Below are positions 44,861 to 53,834 of a DNA stretch of 64,000 bases, in pieces (position 1 is the first letter of the stretch; each line of letters starts with the position of its first letter). The translations under genes and the position numbers were made by a program. Origin of the DNA: Tsukamurella sp040611135 (GTDB lineage: Bacteria; Actinomycetota; Actinomycetes; Mycobacteriales; Mycobacteriaceae); contig NZ_JBEXNL010000002.1 of assembly GCF_040611135.1 (NCBI RefSeq), forward strand, positions 353,654-417,653, given 5' to 3'. A model generated the notes under the pieces. The model was given only the letters and a program-made list of their open reading frames with translations, had not been told where the DNA came from and did not search any database.

Positions 44861-47554
44861 GTGCAGCACACCGAGACGACCGCCGAACACCGCCGCCTCG
44901 CCGAGAGCCCCGGGCCCGACGGCGCGTGGCGCCTGTGGGGCCCGTACCTGTCCGGCCGGCAGTGGGGCACCGTCCGCGAGGATTACAGCGGGAACGGGGA
45001 CGCCTGGGGGAGCTTCGGGTTCGAGCAGGCGCACCGTCGGGCCTACCGTTGGGGCGAGGACGGCCTCGGCGGCATCTGCGACCGCTACGGATTCCTCAAT
45101 CTCTCGGTGGCGCTGTGGAACCACAACGACCCGATCCTCAAGGAGCGCCTGTTCGGGCTGACCAACGAGCAGGGCAACCACGGCGAGGACGTCAAGGAGT
45201 ACTGGTGGCCCGTGGACGGGACGCCGACCCACAGCTGGATGCACTGGATGTACCGGTATCCGCAGGCGGAGTACCCCTACCAGCAGCTGCGCGACGCGAA
45301 CGCCGCCCGCGGCCGTACCGAGCGCGAGTTCGAGCTGGCCGACACCGGCGTGCTCGCCGACAACCGGTTCTTCGACGTGCACGTGCGCTACGCCAAGGCC
45401 GCGCCGGACGATGTCTGTGTGGAGATCGAGGCGGTGAACAACGGGCCCTCGCCCGCGCCGCTGGACCTGCTGCCGCAGGTGTGGCTCCGGAACACCTGGA
45501 CGTGGGGCCACGACGGCCGCCGCGGCGCGATCACCCGGCTCGACGGGCCCGAGCTCGGCGCGGGCGGCCTGCAGGCCGTGCGGGTCTGCCACGAGTGGCT
45601 CGGCGAGTACCACCTGGCCGCGGAGGGAGCTCCCGAAGTCCTGTTCTGCGACAACGAGACCGATGCGGTCGCGCTGTTCGGCAGCGCCGCGAACGCCTCG
45701 CCCTACCCGAAGGACGGGATCGGCCGGCGCGTGGTGAACGGCGACGAGTCGGCGGTCAATCCCGAGGGACGCGGCACCAAGGCCGCGTTCTGGTACCGGT
45801 TCGCGTCGGTGCCGGCGGGCGAGAGCGTCACCGTCCGGCTACGGCTCTCGCGCCCCGCCCCGTCGCTCGACACCTTCGGACCGGGCTTCGACGCGGTGCT
45901 CCGCGACCGCCGCGAGGAGGCGGACGAGTTCTACGGCGCCGTCATCCACGAGGACGTGCCGGACGCGGACCGGACGGTGGCGCGGCGCGCCTACGCGGGG
46001 ATGCTGTGGAACAAGCAGCTCTACCGCTACGACGTGGAGTCCTGGCTCGAGGGCGACCCCGACGTGGACCCCGCTCCTCGCGAGCGCGCGGATCCGGGCC
46101 GCCGGAACACCACGTGGAAGCACTTCTCCCTGGCCGACGTGATCTCCATGCCCGACGAGTGGGAGTACCCCTGGTTCGCGGCGTGGGACCTGGCCTTCCA
46201 CTGCATCCCCCTGGCCCGGGTGGACCCGGAGTTCGCCAAGGAGCAGCTCGTGCTCATGTGCCGCGAGTGGGCGATGCACCCGAACGGGCAGCTCCCCGCC
46301 TACGAGTGGGAGTTCGGCGATGTCAACCCGCCGGTGCACGCATGGGCGGCGTGGCACGTCTACCGGCTGGACGGGTGGCGGGACCAGGACTTCCTGATCC
46401 GTGTGTTCACCAAGCTGCTGCTCAACTTCTCATGGTGGGTCAACCGCAAGGGCTCCGACGACGCCGGGGTCTTCGAGGGCGGCTTCCTCGGGATGGACAA
46501 CATCGGCTTCTTCAACCGCTCGGCGCCGCTGCCGCCCGGCTACCGGCTCGAGCAGTCCGACGCCACCAGCTGGATGGCCTTCTACTGCCAGCAGATGTTC
46601 AAGATCGCCATCGAGCTGAGCCGGCACGACCCGGTGTGGCAGGACTGCGCGACCAAGTTCCTCGAGCACTTCCTCCAGATCTCCAAGGCCACCTACAACT
46701 TCGGCTCGCACAGCCTGTCGCTGTGGGACGAGCGGGACGGCTTCTTCTACGACGTCCTGGTGCGGCCCGACGGCAGCGCCCAGCCGATGCGGGTGCGGTC
46801 GATGGTGGGTCTGCTGCCGCTGCTCGGCGCCACCGACGTGCCCGCATGGGTCGCCGAGAAGTGCCCCGATGTGACCGCCCGACTGAACTGGCTGCGCTCG
46901 CGTCGCCCCGAGTTGGTCGAGCCCGTGCTCTCCGGCAGCGACGCCGACGGCGGGGGTCGCATGCTGCTCTCCCTGGTCGGCCCCGAGCGGCTGCGCCGCG
47001 TCCTGGAGCGGATGTTCGACCCCGCGGAGTTCCTGGCGCCCTACGGCATCCGGTCGCTGTCGAAGGCGGAGCAGCAGGTGACGGAGGACGTCGAGGGCAA
47101 CACCGTCTCGATCCAGTACGAGCCCGGCGAGTCCACGACGGGCATGTTCGGCGGGAACTCCAATTGGCGTGGCCCCGTGTGGTTCCCGGTGAACGTGCTG
47201 CTCGCCGACAAACTCCGCACCTACGGCCGCCACTTCGGCGACGATTTCACCATCGCCATTCCCACCGGCTCCGAGAACCTGTGCACGCTGGCGGAGGCCG
47301 CGGACGTCATCGACGAGGGCCTCGTCGGGCTGTTCCGCCCGGTCGCCCGGCCCGACGGTGCCGGGGCGCGCCGCCCGGCCGACGCCGCACGGATCGAGGG
47401 CAGCGACAACCCGCTGTGGTCGCAGCACCCGACCTTCTACGAGTACTTCGACGGTGACACCGGCGAGGGCCTGGGTGCGACCCACCAGACCGGGTGGACC
47501 GGCCTCGTGGCGCACCTGCACAACCCGCGCCTGCCGCTGGAACCGCCGGGGTGA
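44861..47554 (+). CDS. Large glycoside hydrolase of the MGH1-like / GH63 group
   Basis: The 897-residue cytoplasmic protein (no signal peptide) has a beta-rich N-terminal half and a C-terminal alpha/alpha toroid. Motifs include GSFGFEQAHRRAYRWGEDGL, NHNDPILKERLFGLTNEQGN, PWFAAWDLAFHCIPLARVDP and GMFGGNSNWRGPVWFPVN, typical of the MGH1-like/GH63 clan (mannosyl-oligosaccharide glucosidase, mannosylglycerate hydrolase). Candidate acids are the Asp in AWD and Glu in the YEYF region near the C-terminus, unproven. Substrate could be a glucosyl- or mannosyl-glycerate or trehalose-like compound. It ends the dehydrogenase-pirin run. Confidence 0.82.
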   Translation: MQHTETTAEHRRLAESPGPDGAWRLWGPYLSGRQWGTVREDYSGNGDAWGSFGFEQAHRRAYRWGEDGLGGICDRYGFLNLSVALWNHNDPILKERLFGLTNEQGNHGEDVKEYWWPVDGTPTHSWMHWMYRYPQAEYPYQQLRDANAARGRTEREFELADTGVLADNRFFDVHVRYAKAAPDDVCVEIEAVNNGPSPAPLDLLPQVWLRNTWTWGHDGRRGAITRLDGPELGAGGLQAVRVCHEWLGEYHLAAEGAPEVLFCDNETDAVALFGSAANASPYPKDGIGRRVVNGDESAVNPEGRGTKAAFWYRFASVPAGESVTVRLRLSRPAPSLDTFGPGFDAVLRDRREEADEFYGAVIHEDVPDADRTVARRAYAGMLWNKQLYRYDVESWLEGDPDVDPAPRERADPGRRNTTWKHFSLADVISMPDEWEYPWFAAWDLAFHCIPLARVDPEFAKEQLVLMCREWAMHPNGQLPAYEWEFGDVNPPVHAWAAWHVYRLDGWRDQDFLIRVFTKLLLNFSWWVNRKGSDDAGVFEGGFLGMDNIGFFNRSAPLPPGYRLEQSDATSWMAFYCQQMFKIAIELSRHDPVWQDCATKFLEHFLQISKATYNFGSHSLSLWDERDGFFYDVLVRPDGSAQPMRVRSMVGLLPLLGATDVPAWVAEKCPDVTARLNWLRSRRPELVEPVLSGSDADGGGRMLLSLVGPERLRRVLERMFDPAEFLAPYGIRSLSKAEQQVTEDVEGNTVSIQYEPGESTTGMFGGNSNWRGPVWFPVNVLLADKLRTYGRHFGDDFTIAIPTGSENLCTLAEAADVIDEGLVGLFRPVARPDGAGARRPADAARIEGSDNPLWSQHPTFYEYFDGDTGEGLGATHQTGWTGLVAHLHNPRLPLEPPG

Positions 47555-47564
47555 ATCGGCAACA

Positions 47565-47578
47565 CCTGTTGTAACAGG
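47565..47578. promoter_or_regulatory. Inverted repeat CCTGTT-gt-AACAGG upstream of the N-hydroxylase gene
   Basis: A perfect 14-bp repeat with 6-bp arms lies 95 bases before the N-hydroxylase start. A TTATTTAAA element follows at 47581-47589 and could be part of a -10 region. It may be an operator. I see no IdeR box here. Confidence 0.4.
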
Positions 47579-47672
47579 GGTTATTTAAAGCGGTGTACGT
47601 GATCTTTCCGGGAGTACTATCCGTCCAGGCGGTCGGCGACTCACGCGTCCGCACCGGCGATGAGAGATCACG

Positions 47673-48956
47673 ATGCGTTCCAGTCCAGGGGCGGATGTCG
47701 ATGGGGATCGCGTCGACGTGCTCGGCGTCGGGTTCGGCCCGGCGAACCTCGCCCTGGCGATAGCGCTCGGCGAGATCGCGGTCCCCGGGCGCACGGTCCG
47801 GTTCCTCGAGCGACGGCCCGAGTTCGCGTGGCACCCGGGCATGCTGCTGCCCGGCACCTCGATGCAGATCGCGTTCCTCAAGGACCTCGTGACGCTGCGG
47901 AACCAGACGAGCCCGTTCTCCTTCGTCGCCTACCTCGGCGCCCGTGGCCGGCTCGTGGACTTCGTCAACCGCGCCGTCCTGACCCCCGAGCGGGCCGAGT
48001 TCGCCGACTACCTCGCCTGGGCGGCATCGTCGTTCACCGACGTGGTGGCCTACGGGCAGGAGGTGACCGACCTGTCCGAGAGCGCCGACGGTGCGCGGTT
48101 CGCCGTCCGGCACCGCGGCCCCGACGGCGTGGAGCGCACCACGCGTGCCCGGTCAGTGGTCGTCGCGCGCGGCTTGCGCCCGGTGTTGCCCGAATGGGCT
48201 CGGGCGCAGGCGGACACGGACCGGATCCTGCACAACATCGAGCTGGTGCCGCGGCTCGACGACCTCGCCCGTGAACTCCCCGGCGGGCTGCCCGCCGCGC
48301 GGATCCTCGTGGTCGGAGGCGGCCAGTCCGCGGCCGAGGTGGCGATCCACCTGCACGACGCCGGCGCGGCGGTCGACCTCGCCTTCCACGGCTTCGGGCT
48401 GGCCGCCGTGGACGAGAGCCCGTTCGTGAACCAGGTCTTCGATCCCGACGTGGTCGACGAGTTCGACGCCGCGGCGCCCGAGGTCCGCACCGAGCTGCTG
48501 CGCCGGCACGGCAATACCAACTACGCGGCCGTCGAGCACGCGCTGACGCACGAGCTGTACGACCGCTGGTACCGCGAGGCGGTCACCGGGCCCCGGCGCC
48601 TGCGCGTACACCGGACCACTGAGGTGAGCGCCGTCCGGTCCGGCCCGGGAGGCGTCGAGGTCACGCTGCGGCGCCTCACCACCGGGGAGACCTGCACCAC
48701 GGTGTTCGACGCCGTGGTGTGCGCCACCGGGTTCGAGCCAGGCGGCCTCAGCGGGTTGGGCGGGATCGCACCGCCCGGCGCCGAGGTCCGCGTGGCGCGC
48801 TCGCACCGCGCGGTGATCGACGGCCGCGAGGTCCCCGGGCTCTACGTGCAGGGCGCCGACCTCCCGGGCCACGGCCTGGGAACCACGCTGCTGTCCACTG
48901 TCGCCGTCCGCGCGGGCGAGATCGCCCGCGTGCTGGATCAGGAAGAAGCGCCATGA
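47673..48956 (+). CDS. FAD-dependent L-lysine N6- / L-ornithine N5-monooxygenase
   Basis: This 427-residue flavoprotein of the SidA/IucD/PvdA/MbtG family hydroxylates the side-chain amine of lysine or ornithine using NADPH and O2, the first step of hydroxamate synthesis. Motifs are GVGFGPANLALA (FAD), FLKDLVTLRNQTSPFSFV, VVGGGQSAAEVA (NADPH) and CATGFEPGG. The fit in length is normal. Its ATGA overlap joins it to a GNAT acyltransferase, and then to an MMPL protein; no peptide synthetase is nearby. Substrate (Lys or Orn) is not decidable. Confidence 0.9.
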   Translation: MRSSPGADVDGDRVDVLGVGFGPANLALAIALGEIAVPGRTVRFLERRPEFAWHPGMLLPGTSMQIAFLKDLVTLRNQTSPFSFVAYLGARGRLVDFVNRAVLTPERAEFADYLAWAASSFTDVVAYGQEVTDLSESADGARFAVRHRGPDGVERTTRARSVVVARGLRPVLPEWARAQADTDRILHNIELVPRLDDLARELPGGLPAARILVVGGGQSAAEVAIHLHDAGAAVDLAFHGFGLAAVDESPFVNQVFDPDVVDEFDAAAPEVRTELLRRHGNTNYAAVEHALTHELYDRWYREAVTGPRRLRVHRTTEVSAVRSGPGGVEVTLRRLTTGETCTTVFDAVVCATGFEPGGLSGLGGIAPPGAEVRVARSHRAVIDGREVPGLYVQGADLPGHGLGTTLLSTVAVRAGEIARVLDQEEAP

Positions 48957-49795
48957 CGTCTCGGAAGACCTCGCTCGCGGGCACCGTGTTGTTCCGCGCC
49001 ACCGAACGGACCCCCTTCACCGTGTTCGTGGCGCAGGATCCGCGCGACGTCGAACGCGCGCAGGCCCTGCGGTACGACGCCTTCTCCACCGAGCTGGGCG
49101 CGCCGCTGCCCGGCGCGGTGTTCAGCGAGCGCCTCGGCCGGCTGATCGACGTGGACCGCTTCGACGACTACAGCGCACATCTGCTCGTACGGCACGACGC
49201 AACGGACGAGATCGTCGGTTGCTACCGGATCATCCTGCCGGCGCCGCGCGGTGAGCGGGAGGTCTTCACCACCAGCATGTTCGACCTGAGCCCGGCGTTC
49301 GCGGCGATGGCCGACGACGTGGCCGAGTGGGGCCGGGCGACCATCGCCGCGGACCACCGCGGCGGCGTGGTCTCCGTGCTGCTGCGGATCGCACTGCTGG
49401 CGTTCTACGAGCGCGCAGGGTTCCGGTTCGCCATGGGCTGCATGTCCGTCCGGATGGAGGACGGGGTGCACCCCCGCGCCGCGCTCGTCCGCGCTGCGCT
49501 CGGCTTCCTCGCCGACAACCACGCACTCGCCGACGGCGACGTCCGCGCCACTCCGATCCGTCCGGTCGCCGTCGACGGGGTACCGCTCGCCGCACTGCCG
49601 CGGCCCGAGGGCGCCGACGAGGACCTCGTGCCGCCCACCATCCGGATCGCCGTCCGCTACGGCGGCGTCGTGTGCGGGATGCCCTCGTACGATCCGGACT
49701 TCGAGATGGCCGACTTCCTCGTGCTCTTCGAGGACGAACGGATGCGGCGGGCGGGGTGCCTCGACGAGGTCCGCTCGTTCCTCGCGGCGCTGTGA
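48953..49795 (+). CDS. GNAT acyltransferase of the OlsB / autoinducer-synthase type
   Basis: The 280-residue protein starts with ATG overlapping the hydroxylase stop. It reads ARQ-type AQALRYDAFSTELG, LLVRHDATDEIVGCYRIILP and EWGRATIAADHRGG, the pattern of the acyl-ACP-using GNAT branch that includes the ornithine-lipid N-acyltransferase OlsB and acyl-homoserine-lactone synthases. That branch transfers fatty acyl groups to amines. With a lysine/ornithine hydroxylase as partner, it may acylate a hydroxylated side chain to a hydroxamate or an amino-acid lipid, an inference. The stop overlaps the MMPL start. Confidence 0.75.
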   Translation: MTSRKTSLAGTVLFRATERTPFTVFVAQDPRDVERAQALRYDAFSTELGAPLPGAVFSERLGRLIDVDRFDDYSAHLLVRHDATDEIVGCYRIILPAPRGEREVFTTSMFDLSPAFAAMADDVAEWGRATIAADHRGGVVSVLLRIALLAFYERAGFRFAMGCMSVRMEDGVHPRAALVRAALGFLADNHALADGDVRATPIRPVAVDGVPLAALPRPEGADEDLVPPTIRIAVRYGGVVCGMPSYDPDFEMADFLVLFEDERMRRAGCLDEVRSFLAAL

Positions 49796-50139
49796 TCGCG
49801 CGCCTGAGTCGGTGGGTCATCGCGCGGCCCCGCACCGTGCTCGGCGCGGCGGTGCTGCTGCTCGTCGTCCTGGGCGTTCTCGGGGCCGGCGTCGGCGGGG
49901 CGCTCAAGAGCGGTGGCAGCACCGACCCGCGCGCCGAATCCGCTCGCGCGCAGCAGATCCTGTCGGACGACTTCCACCGCGGCGGGTCCGCACTGGTCCT
50001 CTCCGTACGCAGCGACGCGGAGGCCTCCGATGCCGCGGCCGCCGAGTACGGGCGCGCCGTGACCGAACGGCTACGGCGGACACCCGCGGTCCAGTCCGCC
50101 GTTTCCGCGTGGTCCGACCCCGCCGCGGCGGCGCGGTGA
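49792..50139 (+). pseudogene. MMPL transporter, N-terminal part (frame-disrupted)
   Basis: GTG at 49792 overlaps the acyltransferase stop. The 115 residues hold the first membrane helix (TVLGAAVLLLVVLGVLGAGVGG) and the beginning of the first extracytoplasmic loop (DDFHRGGSALVLSVRSD), then stop at TGA 50137-50139. The rest of the MMPL protein continues in the -1 frame from a GTG at 50136 that overlaps this stop. Either a base is missing in the sequence, the gene is broken, or the two parts are made separately by stop-start coupling. Confidence 0.75.
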
Positions 50140-51974
50140 CCTCCGGCGACCGGCGCACCGGCCTGGTCGTGGCGAGCATCGCCGGCGGCACCGGTGAGGC
50201 GCCGAACCATGCGCGGGCGATCGTCGACTCCCTGCCGCGCCCACCCGACGGGGTGCGGGTCGACGCCGGCGGCGAGGCGATGACCTACCTGCAGATCAAC
50301 GACCGGTCGGGGCGGGATCTGGTGCGCGCCGAGCTCATCGCGCTCCCGCTCACCTTCCTCGTCCTGGTCTGGGCCTTCGGCGGTCTCGTCGCCGCGGCCG
50401 TGCCGGTGGTGATCGGGATCGCGGCGATCATCGCCACCTCCGGGCTCCTGCGGCTCGTGGCCGAGGCCACCGACGTCTCCGTGTTCGCGCTCAACCTCAT
50501 CACCGCTATGAGCCTCGCGCTGGCCATCGACTACACGCTGCTCGTGGTGAGCCGCTACCGCGAGGAGGTGCCCGAGCGGGGCCGCGAGGAGGCGGTCGTC
50601 GCCGCGATGGCGACGGCGGGGCGCACCGTCGTCTTCTCCGCCGTGACGGTCGGGCTGAGCCTGGCCGCGATGGTGCTCTTCCCCATGTACTTCCTGCGGT
50701 CCTTCGCGTACGCCGGCATCGTCGTCGTCGCGTTCACCGCCGGCGCCACCGTGCTGGTGACACCGGCGATCCTGACTCTGCTGGGGGACCGGATCGACCG
50801 CCTCCGGGTGGGTGGCGGACCGCGGCGCGCCGACGAATCCCGCTGGTACGGCATGGTTCGCGCCGTGCAGCGCCGCGCCGTCCCGCTCGCGATCGCCGTC
50901 ATGGTGGCGCTGCTCGCGCTCGGCGCGCCCTTCCTCGGCGCGAAGCTCGGCTACCCGGACGACCGCGCGTTGCCGACCGCGGCATCGTCGCACCGGGTGG
51001 GTGACGACCTGCGAACGGCTTTCCGCCCCAACCCGACCGCCGATGTGCTCGTGGTGGTGGAGGGCGCACCGTCGGGCCTCGAGGACTACGCCCGGGAACT
51101 GTCCCGGATCACCGGCCCCGTCGTCGGTCCGGACGGGACGTGGCTGCGCGGCGAACGCATCGCCGACGGTGACCCGACCTCCCGATCCGGCGGGCGGGCG
51201 CTGCTGACGGTGGCGGGGGAGCACGACCCGCGGTCGGGGGAGGGGAGCGCGCAGCTCGACGCGCTGCGCGCCGTGCCCGCGCCGGGGGCGACGCTGTTCG
51301 CCGGTGCGGCGCAGGCGGACCGGGACGCCGTGGACTCGATCCTCGGCGCGGCGCCGCGGGTGCTGGGGGCGATCGCGGTCACCACCCTCATCCTGCTGTT
51401 CCTGCTCACCGGGAGCGTGCTGCTGCCGTTGAAGGCGTTGGTACTCAACGTGTTGTCGCTGTCGGCGACCTTCGGGGCGATGGTGTGGATCTTCCAGGAG
51501 GGTCATCTGGGCGGGCTCGGTACGACGGTGACCGGGCACCTCGTCGCGGACATGCCGGTGCTGATGTTCTGCATCGCCTTCGGGCTGTCGATGGACTACG
51601 AGGTCTTCCTGCTCTCGCGGATCCGCGAACAGTGGCGGGCGGCGCCCGGCCGGGACCGCGAGGCGAACGACGAGGCCGTGGCCCGCGGCATCGCGAGCAC
51701 CGCCCGGGTGGTGACCGCGGCGGCGCTGCTGATGGCCGTGGTGTTCGCGGCGATCGGCCTGTCGGAGGTCTCGTTCATGCGGATGCTCGGCGTGGGGCTG
51801 GCGATCGCGGTGCTGCTGGACGCGACGCTCGTGCGGCTCGTGCTGCTGCCGGCCTTCATGCGGATCGCGGGCACCGCGAACTGGTGGCCCCGCGGCGGGT
51901 CAGGAGTTGAGCATGACGATCGAGTAGTTGAGCGCCGTGGCGAACAGGATCCAGCCCAGGTAGGGGACCAGTAG
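50136..51974 (+). pseudogene. MMPL/RND-type transporter, main part
   Basis: The 612 residues contain the remaining helices (ELIALPLTFLVLVWAFGGLV; LALAIDYTLLVVSRYREE; FGLSMDYEVFLLSRIREQ), typical of the MmpL family, which exports lipids, siderophores or lipopeptides across the membrane by proton force. Together with the 115-residue N-terminal part the total is close to the usual 700-730 residues. The last 75 bases overlap the convergent tspO gene, since the frame reads on after SNWW-type NWWPRGG. A frame restart at GTG 50136 is possible. Partner genes suggest export of the product of the hydroxylase/acyltransferase. Confidence 0.8.
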
Positions 51975-52391
51975 CGCCGCGGCGGTGCGCGTGACCGCGC
52001 TGAACGCGGCGATGGTCGCGATCACCAGCAGGTCGAGCAGGACGATCACCCCGAGCGCGACGGCGCGCAGCTCCAGCGCGAAGAACAGCGGCGTCCACGC
52101 GAGATTCACCAGCAACTGCACGGCGTAGAGCCGGATCGCCCGGCTGCGCCAGGACGGGGTCCGTCGCCAGACCAGCCACGCGGCGATCGCCATCAGCAGG
52201 TACAGCAGGCCCCACGCGGGACCGAAGAGCTTGCTGGGCGGGGCCCACGGCGGCTGGGCCAGTCGGGCGTACTCGCCGGCAGCGTCCGCGGACGCCAGGC
52301 CGCCCAGCAGTGCGACCACCGCGACCGCGGCGAGTGAGATCAGCAGAGCGAGCGGGTGCCATCGCGGGTGCGAATCGGACGATCCGGTCAT
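51900..52391 (-). CDS. TspO/MBR family protein
   Basis: The 163-residue protein has five membrane helices and the TspO pattern: LAQPPWAPPSKLFGPAWGLLYLLMAIAAWLVWR, LNLAWTPLFF-type VNLAWTPLFFALE and VPYLGWILFATALNY. TspO proteins bind porphyrins and are linked with oxidative stress and tetrapyrrole control. The 3' end overlaps the MMPL frame by 75 bases. The ATG at 52391 begins a normal-length protein. Confidence 0.9.
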   Translation of the reverse strand: MTGSSDSHPRWHPLALLISLAAVAVVALLGGLASADAAGEYARLAQPPWAPPSKLFGPAWGLLYLLMAIAAWLVWRRTPSWRSRAIRLYAVQLLVNLAWTPLFFALELRAVALGVIVLLDLLVIATIAAFSAVTRTAAALLVPYLGWILFATALNYSIVMLNS

Positions 52392-52442
52392 CCTCCGAGA
52401 GTAGGCGCGTCACCGCCGTCGCGCTCGGCGAGCGAGCAGTGC

Positions 52443-53420
52443 TCAGAGCCAGCCACGGCGCTTGAACGCGGTGTACAAGGCGCCTGCGATCGCCAGCATC
52501 ATGACCAGGCTCAGCCAGTAGCCCCACTCCTTGCCGAACCCCGGGTACGGGACGTTCTGGCCGAAGTAGCCGGTGATCGCCGTGGGCACGGCGATGATCG
52601 CCGCCCAGCTGGTGAGCTTCTTCATCACCGTGTTGAGCTGGTTGTCGACGAGCGCGAGATTGGTCGAGCGGACCGATTCCACCGCGTCGCGCAGGCCCTC
52701 GGTCCAGTCGGCGGCGCGCATCGTGTGGTCGTAGACGTCCTCGGCGTAGGGGAGCAGGTCGTGCTTCTCCGTCGCCGCGGAGACGCGGCGCAGCAGCGAG
52801 CCCACCACGTCCCGCATGGGGAGAACGATCCGGCGCAGCTCACCCACGTTCTTGTGCAACTCGAAGGCGATCTGCGAGACGCGGTCACTGGAGCGGTTGT
52901 CGAAGAGGATCGACTCCACGTCGTCGAGCTTCTCGTCGACCGCCGTGATGCGCGCGGTGTACCCGTCGACCACGGCGTCGAGCAGCATGAGCTCGAGGGC
53001 GTGCGGGCCGAAGCGCAGCAGGTCGGCGTTCTCCGCGATGGCGTCGGCGACGCCCTCGACGTCGAAGCCGAGCCCCAGTCGGACGGTGAGCACGCCGTGC
53101 GCGAACAGGAACATCGAGATGCGGCTCGTCGAGCCGTCCTCCGTGACCGTGTAGGCGGTCACGAACAGGATCTCGCCGTAGCGCAGCGACTTCGGGCGCT
53201 CGTGCACGGTGAGCGCGTCCTCCACCGCCAGCTTGTCCAGGTGCAGCGCCGAGGCCAGCGGCGCGAACTGCGCCTCCGTCGGGTCCAGCACGTCCACCCA
53301 GGTCAGGCCGGACGTTCGCGCCAGCGCGTTCTCCGCGGTGACGACCTCCGCGTGGTCGGAGCGATCGAAGCACGGCGCACCGCTGGCGCCCTCGTTCCAC
53401 GTGCGGATGGTCACGTCCAT
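52443..53420 (-). CDS. corA: CorA family divalent-cation transporter
   Basis: A 325-residue CorA-type Mg2+/Co2+ channel with a large cytoplasmic N-terminal funnel and two C-terminal helices. The conserved YGMN motif between them appears as YFGQN (TGYFGQNVPYPG), a variant also seen in other actinobacterial CorA proteins from memory. The basic C-terminal KRRGW is present. The variant may change selectivity, and transport has to be tested. It overlaps nothing and has no obvious partner. Confidence 0.88.
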   Translation of the reverse strand: MDVTIRTWNEGASGAPCFDRSDHAEVVTAENALARTSGLTWVDVLDPTEAQFAPLASALHLDKLAVEDALTVHERPKSLRYGEILFVTAYTVTEDGSTSRISMFLFAHGVLTVRLGLGFDVEGVADAIAENADLLRFGPHALELMLLDAVVDGYTARITAVDEKLDDVESILFDNRSSDRVSQIAFELHKNVGELRRIVLPMRDVVGSLLRRVSAATEKHDLLPYAEDVYDHTMRAADWTEGLRDAVESVRSTNLALVDNQLNTVMKKLTSWAAIIAVPTAITGYFGQNVPYPGFGKEWGYWLSLVMMLAIAGALYTAFKRRGWL

Positions 53421-53430
53421 GCGGGCAACC

Positions 53431-53811
53431 CTAGGGCCCGGCCACCGGCGGGCGCTCGACGAGTTCCGCGAGGGCCGCGGGCGCCTGCACGCAGTAGGAG
53501 TCGGTGAGGAGCTCGGCGACCTCGTCCCAGTCGGTGGCCTCGTCGACGAGGATCCCGACGGTGCTCTCGCCCCAGTTCACCCGGAAGTACGGATCCCCGA
53601 GATTCTCGAACGCCGGGACCTCGCCCGGTTCCGCGCGGAAGATCAGCCGGAACCGCTGGTCCTCCCCGCCGAAGACGTGGGCCACCGTCGAACCGCGGAC
53701 GCGCCAGCGCGTGCCCACCCAGGCACGGTCGGCGACGCACTCGGGGAAGGCCTCGAGGATGCCGGCGAGGCGGTCGAGCCACGCGTCGGGAACGTCTGGT
53801 CGGGCGGTCAC
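53431..53811 (-). CDS. MmcQ/YjbR family protein
   Basis: The 126-residue protein fits the MmcQ/YjbR fold (often annotated DNA-binding): LAGILEAFPECVADRAWVGTRWRVRG, FRLIFRAEPGE and WDEVAELLTDSYC. The GTG start at 53811 is 23 bases from dapB, which runs the other way. Function not established. Confidence 0.82.
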   Translation of the reverse strand: MTARPDVPDAWLDRLAGILEAFPECVADRAWVGTRWRVRGSTVAHVFGGEDQRFRLIFRAEPGEVPAFENLGDPYFRVNWGESTVGILVDEATDWDEVAELLTDSYCVQAPAALAELVERPPVAGP

Positions 53812-53834
53812 TCGGCCAGGGTATCGTCGGGCGC

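Noticed and set aside
47555..47672. IdeR box before the amine hydroxylase gene
   Set aside because: I could not align any stretch with more than a few bases of the consensus; the repeat found is of a different type.
50105..50142. Programmed -1 ribosomal frameshift in the MMPL gene
   Set aside because: No X XXY YYZ slippery heptamer; a sequence error, mutation or re-initiation is more likely.
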